Positions 15,979 through 24,824 of a stretch of DNA of 64,000 nucleotides are shown piece after piece. The position numbers and the translations under genes are program-made. Under the pieces are notes generated by a model, which saw only the letters and a program-made list of their open reading frames with translations, ran no database searches and was not told where the DNA came from. Position 1 is the first letter of the stretch. Every line of letters starts with the position of its first letter. The DNA comes from Alistipes finegoldii DSM 17242 (GTDB taxonomy: Bacteria; Bacteroidota; Bacteroidia; Bacteroidales; Rikenellaceae): positions 806,001-870,000 of the forward strand of contig NC_018011.1 of the NCBI RefSeq assembly GCF_000265365.1, written 5' to 3'.

Positions 15979-17521
15979 ATTGCTTTGTATTATTGTTATA
16001 CTTCCGTTTAATATTATCTCGCCATTTATTCCATGTATCGCAGCCTATGAGAGCGCTCTCGATTTGTGACATTGTATAACCTTCGACTTTGTCACCTTGC
16101 GCATAGGTCTTACCGTTATTTTGCCAGTCATCAATTTGTGAATCTACAAGATCAATGACTACATTTGTATAATTAGGCGTCCCTTGCGGTCGTCCTCTGT
16201 ATTTGGAATAGACCATTCTTGTTAAATACCATTGTACTCCTGTTGCCCAACTCTCGACCATCTTATCTTCAGCATCATGATAATCCCGATAACGATTCGT
16301 GCCAGGCTCCTTAACAATCATTCTCCAGTGAGCAGCATGTGCTAACTCATGTATTGTAGTTGCATAAATAGCATCCGTTGTGTTTTGTGGATTATATAAT
16401 TTGATTGCACTACCCAAACCTAAAAATCGTCTGGCGGACTTAAAATTACCATTGCTGCTGTTATTTTGTTGATTGATGGCTTTTAATCTCATTTTAGTTC
16501 GCCAGAAACTATTTTGAGGCGGTCTGCGTAAACCGCCAATATCTTTGTAATAATAATGGTAGGCTGCACGAAAAACTGTTGCTCCAAAAAATTCTGATTG
16601 TGATTTTGAGCGTGCAAAATGATAATCCCAATTTCCCTTCCTTTTAGGCCCATCATAGAAAACACGAACTCCGTCGCCATTTACTTGAAATTCATACCGA
16701 TCAAGTCCGAAAGAGTAATTTGCAGGCCGCTTAAAACGTCCATTACAACTATAATATCCGTCTGCATTGACAAAGCCTGTATGGGTTGTAAACCATCTAC
16801 GGGCTTTGACTTTTACTCCTTCAACACCTATCGTTTTCCCAAGTACTTCATCATAATAGCTAATTCTGCCCGCCGGCCTCCATTTACTGCGGCCTCGTGT
16901 TTGCGGCCCGGATTCATAGTCTTCGTTATCGTTTCCTGTCAAACGCAAAGATTCTTCGACCAGCGCATCAGCCAATGCTTCATTCCATTTTGTACCGGAA
17001 CGGGTCATAATCCCGTCATCGTCTTCATCCTTGTCTTCATCGGGAATAAACAAGTCGGAAAGAATTTCATAATCAACGCCTATGGTACTCACCGCAGGCC
17101 ATTTTGCGACTTCGATGGAGGCGTATTGATAAGTGGGCAAGCTATCCGGAATTGTAGGATCATGGTAATAGCTGCCATATTCCTCGATTTCATAATCCAG
17201 TGGAATATCATACCAGATAATCGTAGAATCCTGCAGGATTAAATCCAATTCCTCGGATGAGCGGGGATGAAACTTCACGTAATAATGCGTAGGCTGAATA
17301 TCCATGTCTGTAATTCCGGCTCTGGTTTTCGGTGAGAGGTTTGCCAGAGCTTTACGCATATTCCCCACTGAATAGGGATTTTCAAGTTGCTGCCCCAGTA
17401 CAGTCATTCCATCAGTAATAATTTGAGATGAAGTCGGGGGTAACTCAGACGGCAAACTAACAAAATCTTTCTGGCAGCTAAACAGAAGCCCACAACACAA
17501 AAAAAGTAAGGTCTGTTTCAT
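15950..17521 (-). CDS. surface lipoprotein zinc metallopeptidase
   Basis: 523 residues. Lipobox LFSC gives Cys16, followed by Q-K-D, which resembles the lipoprotein surface-export signal described in Capnocytophaga, so outer-surface display is likely. Residues 225-285 look like a carboxypeptidase-regulatory beta domain (VEGVKVKARRW, VNADGYYSC). HELAH at 391-395 is a zincin active site, with Glu at DAEDKMVESWA as a candidate third ligand. The C-terminus ends KYNNNTKQYVDE. AT-rich compared with the ICE genes. Substrate unknown. First gene of a lipoprotein operon. Confidence 0.8.
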   Translation of the reverse strand: MKQTLLFLCCGLLFSCQKDFVSLPSELPPTSSQIITDGMTVLGQQLENPYSVGNMRKALANLSPKTRAGITDMDIQPTHYYVKFHPRSSEELDLILQDSTIIWYDIPLDYEIEEYGSYYHDPTIPDSLPTYQYASIEVAKWPAVSTIGVDYEILSDLFIPDEDKDEDDDGIMTRSGTKWNEALADALVEESLRLTGNDNEDYESGPQTRGRSKWRPAGRISYYDEVLGKTIGVEGVKVKARRWFTTHTGFVNADGYYSCNGRFKRPANYSFGLDRYEFQVNGDGVRVFYDGPKRKGNWDYHFARSKSQSEFFGATVFRAAYHYYYKDIGGLRRPPQNSFWRTKMRLKAINQQNNSSNGNFKSARRFLGLGSAIKLYNPQNTTDAIYATTIHELAHAAHWRMIVKEPGTNRYRDYHDAEDKMVESWATGVQWYLTRMVYSKYRGRPQGTPNYTNVVIDLVDSQIDDWQNNGKTYAQGDKVEGYTMSQIESALIGCDTWNKWRDNIKRKYNNNTKQYVDELFASW

Positions 17522-17940
17522 AAAGCTTAAATTTAGTTAATAATATATTTTATCCACTTATTATGGTAATTTCCTAAGAGCGAATATATATAAAAAAACG
17601 ACATTCGAGAATATATTAGAGACATATTGAACATAAAAATATTTGCATTTTACGCATTTTAATTCTAAAACATCTTGAATTCTCCAAATCAGAGTGTCCG
17701 ATTTTATTACGCATCATCATAAAATTGACCTAGGAATTTTAATTCATATCAGATACTAATTAAATATGACATTTTGAACAACAACGCACTCTATTGTAAT
17801 ACTTCATACTCATTAAAAGCATGAAATGGAGTCATAAACACAAACTCAAGTAAGAATTACAATACTACTTTTCAATATAAGCCGGTCGGATTTGAGGTTT
17901 TATATGCTCAAATCTGACTGACTTATACATATTTTGCTGA
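17522..17940. other. AT-rich intergenic region
   Basis: 419 bp, about 70 percent A+T, between two divergent coding regions. It must hold the promoter of the metallopeptidase operon. I see no RNA gene or strong hairpin. Confidence 0.4.
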
Positions 17941-18564
17941 TTGAAGAATATCGTCGTGACAAGCAGCGTCGAAGGGTGTTTCACCATCGACGGGGCCGGG
18001 GAACACAACGTCGAGGACGAAACCGTAACGCTCGCACTCGTAAACGAAGATCTCTTCAACTTCGAGGTCGCAGGATGGTACGACACCTCCGGGCAGCTTT
18101 TGTCCGGCGAGGCGACCTATGCGCTCACACTCGCGCGCGACTGCATCACCGGCATCGAGGTCAGGCTCAAGCCCCGGACTGTGACCATAACCCGGCAGGG
18201 AATCGCCCGGATAGAATTTCAGTATCTCGTCATGGAAGGCGGACGTCCCGTACCGAAGGTAGCCTACGATTACCGCACGCAGTATTCGGCCGACTACAAG
18301 GCTTCCGAGCCGATAAAGTTCTATTATGAGGAATACCGACTCGATAGGTCGAAGATCCCGCCCGTCGGACAGCGATCGACAGCAATGCCGACGATCACCA
18401 AAGGAGCGAGAAACTCGACCTACCTCTGGCGCTGCGACGAAAAATTCTCCGTCTCGATACACCCCGGCGACAATCCGGGTTTCAAATTCCACTATAACGA
18501 CAGATACATAGAGTCGCAAACGACGAAATACTACCTGCCTTCAGACATAACAATGACCAGATAA
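17941..18564 (+). pseudogene. 5'-truncated protein with InlB-type repeat
   Basis: 207 codons from a TTG at 17941 with no ATG upstream and an abrupt switch from AT-rich to GC-rich DNA just there. Residues 5-78 resemble a divergent InlB B-repeat (Bacterial repeat) unit: DGAGEHNVEDETVTL, then EVAGWYDTSGQLL, then TYALTLARD. These usually occur in tandem in large secreted Bacteroidetes proteins. The rest is a beta-rich unknown domain. It lacks a signal peptide, so I read it as the 3' end of a larger surface-protein gene cut by recombination. Confidence 0.55.
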
Positions 18565-18932
18565 CCACAGATCGGCGTAGTTCAAAAAAAACAGAACGAC
18601 GCATTCAGTCCATGACAGGGACGTGACTATGGGATTGTGCGGAACGGATGCGCAATGCGGGTGAAAGGCTCGCCGCCGATTAATTTATAACAGCAACACT
18701 ATGGAACATTTTGCAAATATCGTCTTAACCTCGCTCCTGCTAACAGAATACAAGCAATATTTAGACATTGCACAAATGTTATTTATATAACATTTTAAAG
18801 GTAGCGGGCTGTTTTTTGCGGCTCCACACAAGAAATAAGTTGAAGGCTTACCTAAAACTATTTTTACACGAGAATACTTTCGCGGCAAGAATTTCGTTAT
18901 ATTTGCAAAAGACAATTTAATCTACAACAACT
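18565..18932. other. intergenic region upstream of toxin-antitoxin pair
   Basis: 368 bp. Apart from the TATATTTG box at 18898-18905 I see no gene or repeat in it. Confidence 0.4.
18898..18905 (+). promoter_or_regulatory. -7 box of toxin-antitoxin operon
   Basis: TATATTTG, 27 bp before the antitoxin start, within the string CGTTATATTTGCA that is also found at 14428-14440. Confidence 0.55.
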
Positions 18933-19136
18933 ATGACGCACATTATGATCGAGGATAGTAGCCCTGAAGCGAAAAAACTGCTGGCTTACGTTCGCACATT
19001 GCCGTATGTAACGGTCATAGATGCAAAGAAAAAGGGATTCGCCGAAGAGGCTGCGGCTTGTAATGCCGTTCCGGTAAGTGTTTTCACGCAAAAATTACAC
19101 AGCCAAATTGACGAATACTTCGACAAGAATGCGTAA
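18933..19136 (+). CDS. antitoxin of RelE/ParE-type pair
   Basis: 67 residues, MTHIMIEDSSPEAKK at the start and a helical C-terminus. Small acidic/helical proteins starting with a short beta strand plus SPEAKKLL are typical Bacteroidetes antitoxins upstream of RelE-like toxins. It overlaps the toxin gene by 8 bp. Expected to bind the toxin and repress the operon. Confidence 0.65.
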   Translation: MTHIMIEDSSPEAKKLLAYVRTLPYVTVIDAKKKGFAEEAAACNAVPVSVFTQKLHSQIDEYFDKNA

Positions 19137-19425
19137 GGTTGCAATTTCGGAAACGGTTTTGGATAAAGTTTCTGAGCTAAGAGCATTTCTCACCGACGAG
19201 TTAAAATTGTCGCGCGAGGCAGCACATAGCCGGACTGCAAGGATCGACGCTTTTCTCGTGTCTTTAGCCGGAGCAGCCAATTATCCCTTGTGCCGCTTCA
19301 AAAAATGGCACCGGCTCGGATATCGGTGTGCAGTATTCGAGAAAGATTGGGTTTTCGCCTACGAAGTATTTGACGAAGGCATCATCATTCAGGACATGTG
19401 TCATACCGCCTTCCTGAAAGAATAA
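19129..19425 (+). CDS. RelE/ParE-superfamily toxin
   Basis: 98 residues from ATG 19129 (MRKVAISETVLDKV). The order of elements fits the RelE fold: helices with LSREAAHSRTARIDAF, then beta strands with FKKWHRLGYRCAVFEKDWVFAYEVF and a short C-terminal HTAFLKE. Members cleave ribosome-bound mRNA (RelE) or act on gyrase (ParE); which applies is unclear. The 8-bp overlap with the antitoxin gene and a shared promoter support a working pair. Confidence 0.7.
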   Translation: MRKVAISETVLDKVSELRAFLTDELKLSREAAHSRTARIDAFLVSLAGAANYPLCRFKKWHRLGYRCAVFEKDWVFAYEVFDEGIIIQDMCHTAFLKE

Positions 19426-19460
19426 ATCATCGACAAAACGCAGAACCAGCTCAACAAAAT

Positions 19461-19507
19461 AAAACGGTAGTCCCCGGAAACAGTACGCTTCCGGGGACTA
19501 CCGTTTT
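19461..19507. terminator. strong bidirectional terminator
   Basis: Perfect 19-bp arms (19461-19479 and 19489-19507) starting AAAACGGTAG and ending CTACCGTTTT with a 9-nt loop, between the convergent toxin and fimbrillin genes. A-run on one side and T-run on the other allow termination in both directions. Confidence 0.9.
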
Positions 19508-19529
19508 ATTTAAATACTTGTAAATATTC

Positions 19530-21467
19530 CTATTGGACTTTTGCACAGCGAACCTGACATGCCCAACTCCTCTTTGTATCAATATTCCATATAGTTTCGG
19601 TTCGATCTGTCAATTCCCATCGTTCCCCCATTCCTTGAGTAGCTCCGGGATGGCTTACCCAAAGAGGACTATTTGTTGCATATCTTCTTATCTCACCAGA
19701 CCACCAGATAGCACGAGCACCTTGAGTATACCAAGCCCCAACAGTATCACCTTCGTATTTCGGACAATGCCAACCATATATCCAACTGCCAATTACCAAC
19801 AAATCGTGCAATGAATTAGGCTTAATAAAACCAGTCCAAGTTTTATTATTCGGAACCCGATAACCTTCGGGACAAGGATCATATACGCTCTTTTCGCCAG
19901 ACCAACCATAAGTTGTCAACTCTCTACCGTTGGGATCTCCCCATAGAGCATCATCATTACCAAACCAATCGTCCGCTTCAATAAATTGTGTGGGATTTTT
20001 TATCGCATCTTCGAAAGTGACGGCATCTTTCTGCATTCCCCTGAATGTACTGAAGAAAAGGCCAGTTTTCCCATCACCATACCTGTAGTCGTTGTTTGGC
20101 CACAAGGGGTCTTTACGGCCCCATTGGTATATCGCGCCACCATATCCCACAGATGCCGCGTTATCACTTCTAGCACCTAAATTGCAGTGCATAATCTGGA
20201 ATTTTTCACCTGAAGCATTTGTATATTCTTCATCCTTGATAGTACTTTGAGGATGCCAGATATGCCAACTCCAAAGAATTTCACCACTAACATCCACAAT
20301 GGCCACCCCAATATTTCCCCCGGTGTTAGGATACCATTCATCAACCCTTACGGTCAATTTATTATTATCGAGTGTCAATACAGGGTCAGATTTTGCATCA
20401 GAATAAAGAAGCTTTGCCGATATGCCTTTATACTCGTCCCCGGCATAAATCCCTGTATAGGCATAATTTAATTCTTTAGATGTTCTATAAGGGGTGACGT
20501 CAAATGTCACCGGAGTATCAATATATACGATACAATTTGCTGTCCCATAATACAATCCGTCATACACCCTGACCCGATTGTCAATTTCATTTTCCCCTTT
20601 GATAACAAGGTTCATCGTATGCTTCGTATTTCTCCGCACATCGAAGTTCGAAGTACTGTTTTCACCGAGATAGACAGTATACTCCAATACCTTATCCGCA
20701 CCTTCAGCCACAATACGCATATACGTCGCACACACGGGAGCATTCTCTGGCGATTTGTCTCTGGGATCTGTTATACTCTCCACCTCACCCTGACAATTCT
20801 CAAGCATATAAAACACCTCGGAATATGTCTTATCATTGTCGATATTGACTACATCGGCGTCGTAGTATTCCCCCTTATCAGTCGAAGAGGGATTCGCTCC
20901 GAACAACACTGTTGAACGCGGCACATTACAGAATTGAACTGAACGCAACTTAATATTTTCCGACACTGCGGCATCGACGGAGATCGTGTAGGCGATCTTT
21001 GCCGCGGCCCGAGTCACCTCCAGCGTTGGAAGCGTCATGGCCCCAAGAATACTGACATTCATACTTGCCGTCATGGGAATATCATCGACCATGCCGTCAA
21101 CAGAATATTTATATCGTATAAGTTCTGATTCTGTCATTCCTCCCATATCCTTGTGAACATTCGTCACAACGCAAAGGGTATAGGTTCCGGGGAGGATTTC
21201 GAATACGAACGACGGGGCGTATTCCGGATAGTAAAAGTGGTAATTGATATTATTGCCGAAAAAATAGATATTAATGTCATTAATCGCATCTTCATCGATG
21301 GCACGGGTATCCATTTGTTCAGATTTAAGTTTCAGCTCTACCTGAACAGGAGTGTCTTCCGTTGCAGGCGGTGTGGGGGAAGCCGGAAGATCTCCCTCGG
21401 TACATGATGCAAGCATCACGGCTGCACTTACAGAGGCCGTAAGCATCAGTTTCAGCATCTTTTTCAT
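19530..21467 (-). CDS. FimB/Mfa-like fimbrillin lipoprotein with FISUMP-type C-terminus
   Basis: 645 residues. Lipobox MLASC, Cys22. Residues 40-300 follow the Bacteroidetes fimbrillin pattern (DAINDINIYFFGNN, LPGTYTLCVVTNV, VTRAAAKIAYTI). Residues 400-640 contain IMHCNLGAR, AIYQWGRKDP and YDPCPEGYRVP, typical of FISUMP-type domains. Such proteins are exported to the outer membrane and matured by gingipain-like cleavage into fimbrial tip or anchor subunits. No other fimbrial gene is adjacent, so it may be an orphan adhesin carried as cargo. Confidence 0.85.
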   Translation of the reverse strand: MKKMLKLMLTASVSAAVMLASCTEGDLPASPTPPATEDTPVQVELKLKSEQMDTRAIDEDAINDINIYFFGNNINYHFYYPEYAPSFVFEILPGTYTLCVVTNVHKDMGGMTESELIRYKYSVDGMVDDIPMTASMNVSILGAMTLPTLEVTRAAAKIAYTISVDAAVSENIKLRSVQFCNVPRSTVLFGANPSSTDKGEYYDADVVNIDNDKTYSEVFYMLENCQGEVESITDPRDKSPENAPVCATYMRIVAEGADKVLEYTVYLGENSTSNFDVRRNTKHTMNLVIKGENEIDNRVRVYDGLYYGTANCIVYIDTPVTFDVTPYRTSKELNYAYTGIYAGDEYKGISAKLLYSDAKSDPVLTLDNNKLTVRVDEWYPNTGGNIGVAIVDVSGEILWSWHIWHPQSTIKDEEYTNASGEKFQIMHCNLGARSDNAASVGYGGAIYQWGRKDPLWPNNDYRYGDGKTGLFFSTFRGMQKDAVTFEDAIKNPTQFIEADDWFGNDDALWGDPNGRELTTYGWSGEKSVYDPCPEGYRVPNNKTWTGFIKPNSLHDLLVIGSWIYGWHCPKYEGDTVGAWYTQGARAIWWSGEIRRYATNSPLWVSHPGATQGMGERWELTDRTETIWNIDTKRSWACQVRCAKVQ

Positions 21468-21515
21468 AATAGTGGAAATGAGTTTTTACGCAAGTTTTTA
21501 TTTGGTTAACAACAA

Positions 21516-22109
21516 TTAATCTTCTTTATTGCCGGTTACAAAGCCAATCGGCTGACGCGACTTCTTGGCTTCCGGTAGTTTCACAGACAAGGCCCCAATG
21601 GCCTCATAAATCGCATCGATGTCTTTTCGCATGTCCTCACTCAGATCATTCACAGCCTCCAGATTCTCCCGGCAGTCATGCTCCACCAGCTGCAACCGGC
21701 TACGCAACTCCAGCAACTCGGCCGAAACTTGGGTAGATTGCAAAATATAGTTGCGCATTGCTACAAAAGCTCGCATAATGGTAATGCTCGTTTGGATTGC
21801 AACTGAACTCCTTAATACGGCCGATAACATGGATACACCTTGCTCTGTAAACGCAAAAGGCATATACCGAATACCACCCTTGTTTGAGGTCACAGATTGT
21901 GACCTCAAACTGATTTTTAATACGTTATACTCGGATTCTGTAATTTCAAACATAAAATCCGAAGGGAATCTTTCGCTGTTGCGGCGTACAGCTTGTTTCA
22001 ATACTTTTGTCGGAACTTGGTAAAGTTCCGCTAAGTCGAAATCCAGCATTACCCTCTGGCCGCGAATCTCGTAAATTTTATTCTGTATGATCTGAATATC
22101 CATTTTCAT
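21516..22109 (-). CDS. ORF6N-domain protein
   Basis: 197 residues. The N-terminal third is an ORF6N domain (IYEIRGQRVMLDFDLAELY, TKVLKQAVRRN, ERFPSDFMFEI), a DNA-binding module of phages and mobile elements. The C-terminal part is coiled coil (LLELRSRLQLVEHD). Widespread in Bacteroidetes genomes, with no firm function. It lies 7 bp downstream of the truncated DUF4238 frame. Confidence 0.85.
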   Translation of the reverse strand: MKMDIQIIQNKIYEIRGQRVMLDFDLAELYQVPTKVLKQAVRRNSERFPSDFMFEITESEYNVLKISLRSQSVTSNKGGIRYMPFAFTEQGVSMLSAVLRSSVAIQTSITIMRAFVAMRNYILQSTQVSAELLELRSRLQLVEHDCRENLEAVNDLSEDMRKDIDAIYEAIGALSVKLPEAKKSRQPIGFVTGNKED

Positions 22110-22116
22110 TAATATT

Positions 22117-22791
22117 TCACCAATTTCCCTGATTGGTATATTTTACCAATATTTTTGCATCTGAAGCTATCAGAATATCACTTGAATTTTTTATCATATT
22201 ATTATACTCGTGGGCTTTATTACTATCAATAGTAACCTTGATAATGCCTTTTCTCCGCCTTTCTTCCTTTTTTAAGAGTATAGCGTATTTTGCTGTAATA
22301 GGATAATATAAATTGTAAGCCCCTTGTTTATTTGGTCTGGCATCTACTATGGGTTGTATTCCTGTTATGAATGGAACATCAGAATCATTTATCAATAATG
22401 TAATGTGGTAATCGTCTGGCTTGGTTACCATATCATCGACTATCTGCATCGACATAATCATCATCAAAGGATAAATCACATTTTCAGACAAGCCGACGTT
22501 TTTAGGAGAGGTTAGTTGGTTGGCTTTTTTCAATATACCCGGAGTTCGAAAATATTGAGTTCCAAAAAACAACAAAAAATTGACTTTTGATCGTTCTGCC
22601 TCCCACCAATCAATTTCCCCAGAACCTATTTTTCGTAAAATATCCGCAGCAGTAGCTTCTATCTCTGCATACAATTCTTCTATTAAATTGTTCGCAAGCG
22701 TATCTACTATTTTATACGGGGTCTCGGCATCTCCAGATGTTTGCGGCCATGTATAGTCTGATACTATTTGCATCAGACTATAATCGCGCAA
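22117..22791 (-). pseudogene. C-terminal part of a DUF4238 gene, cut by the prophage
   Basis: 225 codons from a TTG, with the frame open back to about 22800 where phage sequence seems to begin. It contains EELYAEIEATAADIL and FFGTQYFRTPGIL, the C-terminal hallmark of DUF4238 proteins, but lacks their N-terminal HYVPR motif. That motif is present in the separate frame at 57526-57999, on the same strand at the far side of the prophage. The likely reading is one gene split by phage insertion. DUF4238 function is unknown; these genes are often found near defence and mobile loci. Confidence 0.65.
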
Positions 22792-22802
22792 ACGAATTGT
22801 AC

Positions 22803-22971
22803 ACTTTTCACAAACGAAACGTACAAAAAAACTTTTTTTCGGAGCATTTAAAAAGCGTTTAAGTGGTTTTTAAACATAACTTAAACGCTTGATTTTTATA
22901 CGAAAAAACCCTGCTTTTTTCTTTGTATTTCAGAATATTATTTGTATATCGAAATATGTTGAATAAAAGTG
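22803..22971. other. phage left end, non-coding
   Basis: AT-rich stretch starting near TGTACAC. It contains AAACGAAACGTACA (22812-22825), similar to AAACGAAATGTACA at 57239-57252 and to AAACGAAATGTGA (minus strand, 57483-57495) near the right end. These are candidate transposase-binding sites. Confidence 0.45.
22853..22890. repeat. 11-bp inverted repeat beyond mom
   Basis: AAGCGTTTAAG (22853-22863) and CTTAAACGCTT (22880-22890) are exact inverted copies around another TTTAAAC. It lies downstream of mom and may be its terminator or part of the end structure. Confidence 0.65.
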
Positions 22972-23730
22972 TCATGCTGCGACCTTGTCGAGCAGTTCAA
23001 CGATATTCTGTTTTATCTTCATTGTGTCGCGCTTCCATTCGGTCAGAGTAAAACCTTTCTCGTATTGCGGATATGGTTTTTCTTTTCCACAATACCGGAA
23101 ATGCTTGCAGAGAGGATAAATATAGCGATACGTCTTTACGACCAGCACTTCAAAATCACCCAGCAGATAGGCCATGTTTGCACGTAAATATGCCGATGCC
23201 GATGTTGTGTTCGTCAATATCTGCTCATGCGTAATCTCTCCCGTCCTGCGGTTCCGCAGGAACTTCGTGTAATGAAATCCGAAATATCGGAAGTTTGCGG
23301 CTTTGTAGATCGTTCCGCACCCTAATCGACCATCGGCGAACGATTGAATCGCCACGACATCGGAGTCAATCTTGCGCAGCAGTTTGATAGATGCGGCAAT
23401 AAGCACGCTTTCGGCGTTGTGTCCAAGCGTGTCGTCAATCCACATTCGGTTAAGTTCGCACATCCAAGCCCGCGGATTCGGATGCGTGAATATCTTCGCT
23501 CGCGGGTTTTTCATATACCCGTAAACAGCGACGCCCAAACATTTATCCGGTTCTTCGGCCCGAAATATCCCGAAGTTATATTTGCCGAACCCGCCCTCGT
23601 TCCACTTATGGGAGTAGTGGTTCTTCACAATCAGGTCCTTTGCTTCGGCCTTCGGCACTAATTTGATAATCAAACTTCCCAACGCGGAAGTATTTTTGAG
23701 GACTTGCAGCTCCTCGGTGTTGCTATTCAT
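22972..23730 (-). CDS. mom: Mom-like DNA adenine modification protein
   Basis: 252 residues. The order of conserved segments follows phage Mu Mom: KNHYSHKW near residue 40, a GNAT-like core (FGIFRAEEPDKCLGVAVYG), CELNRMWIDDTLGHNAES, and SFADGRLGCGTIYKAANF with RYFGFHYTK. Mu Mom converts adenine in DNA to a carbamoylmethylated form and protects against restriction enzymes. As in Mu it is the terminal late gene next to the phage end. The 5' leader holds a large nested hairpin. No com gene is evident beside it. Confidence 0.8.
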   Translation of the reverse strand: MNSNTEELQVLKNTSALGSLIIKLVPKAEAKDLIVKNHYSHKWNEGGFGKYNFGIFRAEEPDKCLGVAVYGYMKNPRAKIFTHPNPRAWMCELNRMWIDDTLGHNAESVLIAASIKLLRKIDSDVVAIQSFADGRLGCGTIYKAANFRYFGFHYTKFLRNRRTGEITHEQILTNTTSASAYLRANMAYLLGDFEVLVVKTYRYIYPLCKHFRYCGKEKPYPQYEKGFTLTEWKRDTMKIKQNIVELLDKVAA

Positions 23731-23754
23731 TCAACGATTTTATACCTTTGTGAC

Positions 23755-23846
23755 CTCACCACGTACTAAAAACGCCGTAGCACATCCGAAGGCTTTAGCC
23801 CTCGGTGGATGTGTTACGGCGCATTCGTTCTGCTGTACGTGGTGAG
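23755..23846 (-). promoter_or_regulatory. nested hairpin in mom leader
   Basis: Outer arms CTCACCACGTAC (23755-23766) and GTACGTGGTGAG (23835-23846) pair perfectly. Inner arms CGCCGTAGCACATCC (23773-23787) and GGATGTGTTACGGCG (23807-23821) pair with one mismatch or G-U. The tip GGCTTTAGCC forms a third stem. The structure ends 25 nt before the mom start. Mu mom is controlled by a leader hairpin that Com opens, so post-transcriptional control is a reasonable hypothesis. Confidence 0.7.
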
Positions 23847-23894
23847 ATACTACAACAGACCGGGGGCTTTTTCATGCCCCTATTTTTCATGTTT

Positions 23895-24481
23895 CTATTT
23901 CCATCGGCCTATTGCGAACCAGTATATGGGTTCTCCTGCCGGATGTGCTCCTGCGCTCTCGGCATAACTTTTTCGGGCTATGAAATATGATGCGGTTTTG
24001 CTGTTTACGGAAGCGGATGCAACGCCCGTTTTTGCACCGAAAGCCACCGTCGTGATTACACAATAAGGCACTGCGTAAAAGGTTATCGGGAAATAAACGG
24101 TTATGGTTCCCGTTGAGTCGCCCCCGGTGTTATACCCCCATTGCAGCAGTATCCCGTCGGGTGCTTTGTAATAACCATTGGTTGAAAACGACTTTTCCAG
24201 CGAAACGTTCGCAAGGTCCTTCGCAGCCTTATTATTCCACATTGATTTTTCGGTGTCGGACACGAATAGGTGCCCGCCGTCCTGCTCTACTCGTTCGGCG
24301 GGAATATTGCCCTCAAAATCCCCCCCCCGGCATACGGGAGGGCATTCCATGCCTTCACGCCGTCCCCGATCTTATGACGGCTTGTATCGGACTCGTAGAC
24401 GACTTCTCCGGCGAATAGTACAGGATTCGTCGCAGCCAGCGCGGCTGCCGTGTACATCGGGTGTTGTATACGTCCTTTCAT
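23895..24481 (-). pseudogene. tail-fibre gene held out of frame by a G tract
   Basis: The start at 24481 (MKGRIQHPMYTAAALA) gives a 64-codon frame that ends at 24287 just after nine G. Reading with one more G continues as GGGDFEGNIPAERVEQD, then FVSDTEKSMWNN, through to YWFAIGRWK at 23895, a full fibre protein of about 195 residues. Its N-terminus is a paralog of the intact fibre at 24825-25736, and both end in IGRWK. The G tract makes this a probable phase-variable (on/off) receptor-binding protein, currently off. It could also be a simple mutation or assembly error in the homopolymer. Confidence 0.75.
24320..24328 (-). repeat. poly-G(9) tract inside fibre gene
   Basis: Nine consecutive C on the plus strand (G on the coding strand) at the exact point where the frame breaks. 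Tracts of this length slip readily during replication; ten or seven G would restore the frame. Confidence 0.85.
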
Positions 24482-24810
24482 TATCCTATCAGTTTTTTCA
24501 CCTGCAATTTGCATTGCTCGGCGTATTCAAAATATGCAGCGAACTCGTCCGGCTTCGTGTCCCGCTGGCGAAGTATCGCCAGCTCGTCGGCGATTGAGTA
24601 CCGCTCCCAGATCAGCGATTGCACCTGCTGTTCGTAAGTCGGTGCCGGAGTATCATCGACGCACTCCGTCAGGATGGGGACCCCCTGCTCATTCTCGGTA
24701 ATCATCATGCCCGCGGCCTGCCCGTCGAGTAGTTCATGCCACCGTTCCTCGGTGATCTCCACGGCCCCGTCGATGGGGGCGTCATAAAATCCTTGCTTCC
24801 AGTATTTCAT
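24481..24810 (-). CDS. tail-fibre assembly-like protein
   Basis: 109 residues from ATG 24810 (MKYWKQGFYDAPIDGAVEIT). The pattern ITEERWHELLDGQAAGMMI and a C-terminal helical QVQSLIWERYSIADELAIL resembles tail-fibre assembly chaperones that sit between fibre genes in Mu-like and P2-like phages. It joins the next fibre gene through a TAATG overlap, placing it between the two fibre paralogs. Confidence 0.65.
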   Translation of the reverse strand: MKYWKQGFYDAPIDGAVEITEERWHELLDGQAAGMMITENEQGVPILTECVDDTPAPTYEQQVQSLIWERYSIADELAILRQRDTKPDEFAAYFEYAEQCKLQVKKLIG

Positions 24811-24824
24811 AATCTTTCGTGTTT

